From Chara braunii (Eukaryota; Streptophyta; Charophyceae; Charales; Characeae): a DNA stretch of 43,464 nt. Location: assembly GCA_003427395.1 (NCBI GenBank), contig BFEA01000064.1:875275-918738 (forward strand). The letters run 5' to 3'. Below are positions 40,998 to 43,464 of this stretch, one piece after another. The position numbers and the translations under genes are program-made. The notes beneath the pieces were generated by a model that worked only from the letters and a program-made list of their open reading frames with translations, was not told the DNA's origin and made no database searches. How positions within the stretch are numbered: the stretch's first letter is position 1; each line of letters begins with the position of its first letter.

Positions 40998-42642
40998 CAG
41001 GTTTACCGTGCGGAACGTTCGGGCGCTCGGGGTCCCGTTTGGGGTCTGAACCCAAAGGGGTTTGGCCCCCGCCAAAAAATATTTCAGGGCCTAAATATTA
41101 TCTGTTAAAAAACAAATAAGTGATTTTTTTTTTGTGAGTTGTTTATGATATGCGGTACATGCCTATAAATTTGGAAGGCATTTTACGGAGCCAAAAACAA
41201 ATGAAAAATCGCCAAAGATGGCAGTGTCAAAACGTGTTTTCCCATTCACTATTTTCTCTTATCACTTTTTGTTTTCACTTTATTTCGGGGATTTAAAAAT
41301 TTACTATTTTTTTAAACTTTTTTTATGAATTTTTTATCATGTGAAATATACTTCTATAAATTTTCAAGGCATTTAGCTAAGCCAAAACAAAATGAAAAAT
41401 TGGCAAAGATGGTGGTGTCAAAAATGTGCTCGGCCACTCACCGATTTTCATTCTCCGTTCATTTTTTCTAATTTATATTAGAGGTAAGTACGTTCATGTC
41501 ACCTTTGAGTATCGAATGGGCAAAAAAAAAACACGTCGGCAAAGAAAACCGCACCGAGTTTGAAAAGGCAACGGAAGTACTGACAACCATGGTGTCAGAC
41601 CGGGTGTCATAGTTACAGGGGTCGGCCGAGGTGTCAGAGGGAAAAAAAAAAAAAAAAAAGCCCAACCAATACTTTTGGACCAAAATCGCTAATTTCGACT
41701 TGCGTGGTTTCCTTACCGATGCGAGTTTTTTTTGCCTCTACGGTTGCAAATCCGCCTTTGTTTATCTATATTATTATGATTTGTTCTCCATGTTTTATTT
41801 CTTTTTCAAATTGGTAAAAAAATTGGATGTAATGTTGAGGCAAATGTTGTTCAGTTTATTTTTCTGCATACCATTTTGTTTTTTCCATGGCTACCCCAGA
41901 CCCAGACATGGACATTTCCGGACATGGAACCGGACCCGTGTCCGGTAGTTTCTGGACGTCCGGAATTCCGGACAATTCCGGACCTCCGGACATGGGGGGT
42001 CCGGACTGTCCGGATGTCTGGACAGGTCCGGAAATGTCCGGACTATTGAAAAAACATAAAAATAAAAAAATGATAAAAATCTGGAAAAAAAAAATGTTAT
42101 GCAGAATAACAATGCAAACCACTTTGCCTCAGAGTCATGTCAGAATTCCTATCCAAACTTGAGTTAAAAGTCAAAAACTATAAAAAAGCTTAAAAAATGA
42201 CTTTAAAAACTAGTAAAAGGTAATGAATTATTAATAATAAAAAAATTGGGGTTGTCTAATAACTTATTATAGAGAGAGAGCATGTCCGGATCCCCCAAAA
42301 AAGCATAAATGGGCCTGAAAAACCCCCAAAACAATTTTGGGGGCTTGGCTCCTCAATAGGGAAGGGTCCTGGACCGTTTTTTTTTTGTTTTTTTTTTTCC
42401 TCGAAATTTGGCAGATCCGGACCTTCCAGACCGGGCGTCTGGAGTCCGAACTGAATCCAAACCATTTGGACGGCGGTCCGGACGTCCGGATCGTAGCCAT
42501 GTTTTTTTCAAATTCTTGGATTTTTTTGGAGATTTTTTATTTTTTGGGGGGTCCGTGCTCGGCCCAAACGGCCGAGCTCGTCTCCCCCGAGGTGTTCGGG
42601 TTTGGCCGTTCAGCCCCGGTCGAACACAGACCGACTACCCTA
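40998..42642. mobile_element. hAT-like element A, CGAACGTTCG motif type, carrying nested element D
   Basis: Left CAGGTTTACCGTGCGGAACG; right, inverted, TAGGGTAGTCGGTCTGTGTT; TA-rich 8-base flanks (TATTAATA and TATATATA). Subterminal GAACGTTCGGG and CGGCC/GTTCGGG words. The interior has two diverged copies of a module containing ATCGCCAAAGATGGCAGTGT. Same left end and interior as element B at 42803. No transposase frame. Confidence 0.6.
41886..42501. mobile_element. hAT-like miniature element D, TCCGGA motif type
   Basis: Ends CATGGCTAC and its inverted copy (42493-42501), flanked by GTTTTTTC and TTTTTTTC (7 of 8 identical). From 41908 to 42045 there are many copies of TCCGGA or GTCCGGAC, and again at about 42415-42490. 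Inserted in element A. The interior shares ATGTTATGCAGAATAACAAT and TTTGCCTCAGAGTCATGT with element C. Confidence 0.65.
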
Positions 42643-42664
42643 TATATATATGTATATACATATA

Positions 42665-42779
42665 TATATTGTCAAACAGAGCTGCCTGGTAAACTGTAGG
42701 TAGAGAGGGAGAAGAGGACACCAAACAAGGGGCTGTGACAAATTGTTTCGTCAGAGTTGAACCGACTCATCAGGAGGCT
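42665..42779 (-). repeat. Repeat unit 3 with hammerhead core
   Basis: Diverged copy of units 1 and 2 (GTCAAACAGAGCTGCCTGG, GAGAAGAGGACACCAAACAA, GTGACAAATTGTTTCG) between TA tracts. Confidence 0.8.
42745..42773 (-). ncRNA. Hammerhead ribozyme core, second copy
   Basis: Minus strand: CTGATGAG, GTCGG-TTCAACT-CTGAC, GAAAC. Relative to the 40571 copy a C has become T in stem II, which still pairs as G-U, and the loop differs while the core is unchanged. That pattern is expected for selection on structure or recent descent from an active ribozyme. Stem I 5' strand and cleavage triplet are not visible. Confidence 0.7.
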
Positions 42780-42802
42780 GCATATATATATATATATATA
42801 TA

Positions 42803-43464
42803 CAGGGTTACCTGACCGAACGTTCGGGGGCCCCCGGGCTGGCCCCCGAACGTTCGGGCGTTCAGGGTCCCGTTCAGGGGCCGAACACCTCCAGGTTCGG
42901 TCCCCGCCAAAAAATATTTCGGGACCTAAAAATAAGTTCGTTTTTCTGAATTTTTTTGTGTCAGTTTTCTATGATGTAACCTCCCTGCCTATAAATTTTG
43001 AAGCCATTCTGCTGAGAAAAACAAACATTAAAAATCGTCAAAGATGGGGGTGTCAAAACGTGCTCGCCCACTCACTATTTTGTTTTTTTTTCACTTTTAA
43101 CTTTTTGTTTTCACTTTATTTCGGGGCCTAAACAATTTACTTATTTTTTGAAAAACTTTTAACGAGTTACTGATTATGTAAACTACATATCTGTAAATTT
43201 TCAGGGCATTTTTCAATGCCGAAAAATAATTAAAAATCGGCAAAGATGGCGGTGTCGAAAAGGTGTTGGCACACACTCATTTTAATTCTCTTTTTACTTT
43301 TTCTTATTTTTATCATAGTGTTTATTTTTTGTATTGGATTTTTAATTCACATTTGGTAAAGAATTTGGATGTAGTGCCCAGGCAAATGTTGTTAAGTTTA
43401 TTTGTCTCCATAACATAGTTTGTTCTCGAAATTTTCTGAGAACGTTTTTTTTTTTTTTTTTTTT
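42803..43464. mobile_element. hAT-like element B, CGAACGTTCG motif type, runs off the window
   Basis: Starts CAGGGTTACCTGACCGAACG directly after a TA tract. Subterminal CCGAACGTTCGGG occurs twice as perfect palindromes around a GGGCCCCCGGGCT-type stretch. The interior has two diverged copies of the AATCG(T/G)CAAAGATGG(C)GGTGTC module, as in element A. The right end is outside the window. Confidence 0.6.

Overview
This window is repeat-dominated nuclear DNA from a eukaryote. Spliced-looking exons, a Ty3/gypsy retrotransposon, an L1-type LINE with a zf-RVT tail, hAT-like elements, long microsatellites and two scaffold gaps all argue against a prokaryote. The retroelements look plant/streptophyte-like, and a charophyte alga such as Chara would fit, but that is an impression I cannot verify. 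There is also a library artefact: a Nextera mate-pair junction adapter at 16459-16496 between two copies of the same 141 bp.

Layout. 784-904 and 15694-16387 are the split end of a minus-strand host gene. A Ty3/gypsy LTR retrotransposon (905-15693) sits inside its last exon, flanked by TACC, and the host reading frame continues across the insertion. The element has about 2.6 kb LTRs, an initiator-Met-like primer binding site and decayed gag, protease, RT, RNase H and integrase. A PHD finger is encoded between RNase H and integrase. Unrecognised reading frames follow integrase and are split by a 1.5 kb insertion (10941-12474) that contains a roughly 0.87 kb palindrome and a gap.

16640-27440 is intergenic repeat country: three TTAA-flanked miniature elements sharing ends, a long hairpin, a 40-bp minisatellite, degenerate ACTGA/CTGAG repeats, and a 136-bp tandem array whose units each carry three inverted repeats. 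The last unit of that array is broken by a 1.35 kb insertion full of microsatellites.

27441-37123 is an L1-like LINE on the minus strand: poly(A) tail at 27441-27480, ORF2 with APE endonuclease, reverse transcriptase and C-terminal zf-RVT, a very long decayed ORF1, and a duplicated 247-bp 5' module. ORF1 is interrupted by a 512-bp hAT-like element with a perfect 8-bp target duplication; removing the element restores the frame.

37124-43464 holds GC-rich dispersed duplications, low-complexity DNA, repeat units in (TA)n tracts that carry hammerhead ribozyme cores, and a nest of hAT-like elements. These elements share internal sequence, but each has its own palindromic motif cluster (GTTCGCG, TCCGGA or CGAACGTTCG) near its ends. 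Apart from the split host gene I see no intact cellular gene; nearly all coding sequence here belongs to inactive mobile elements.
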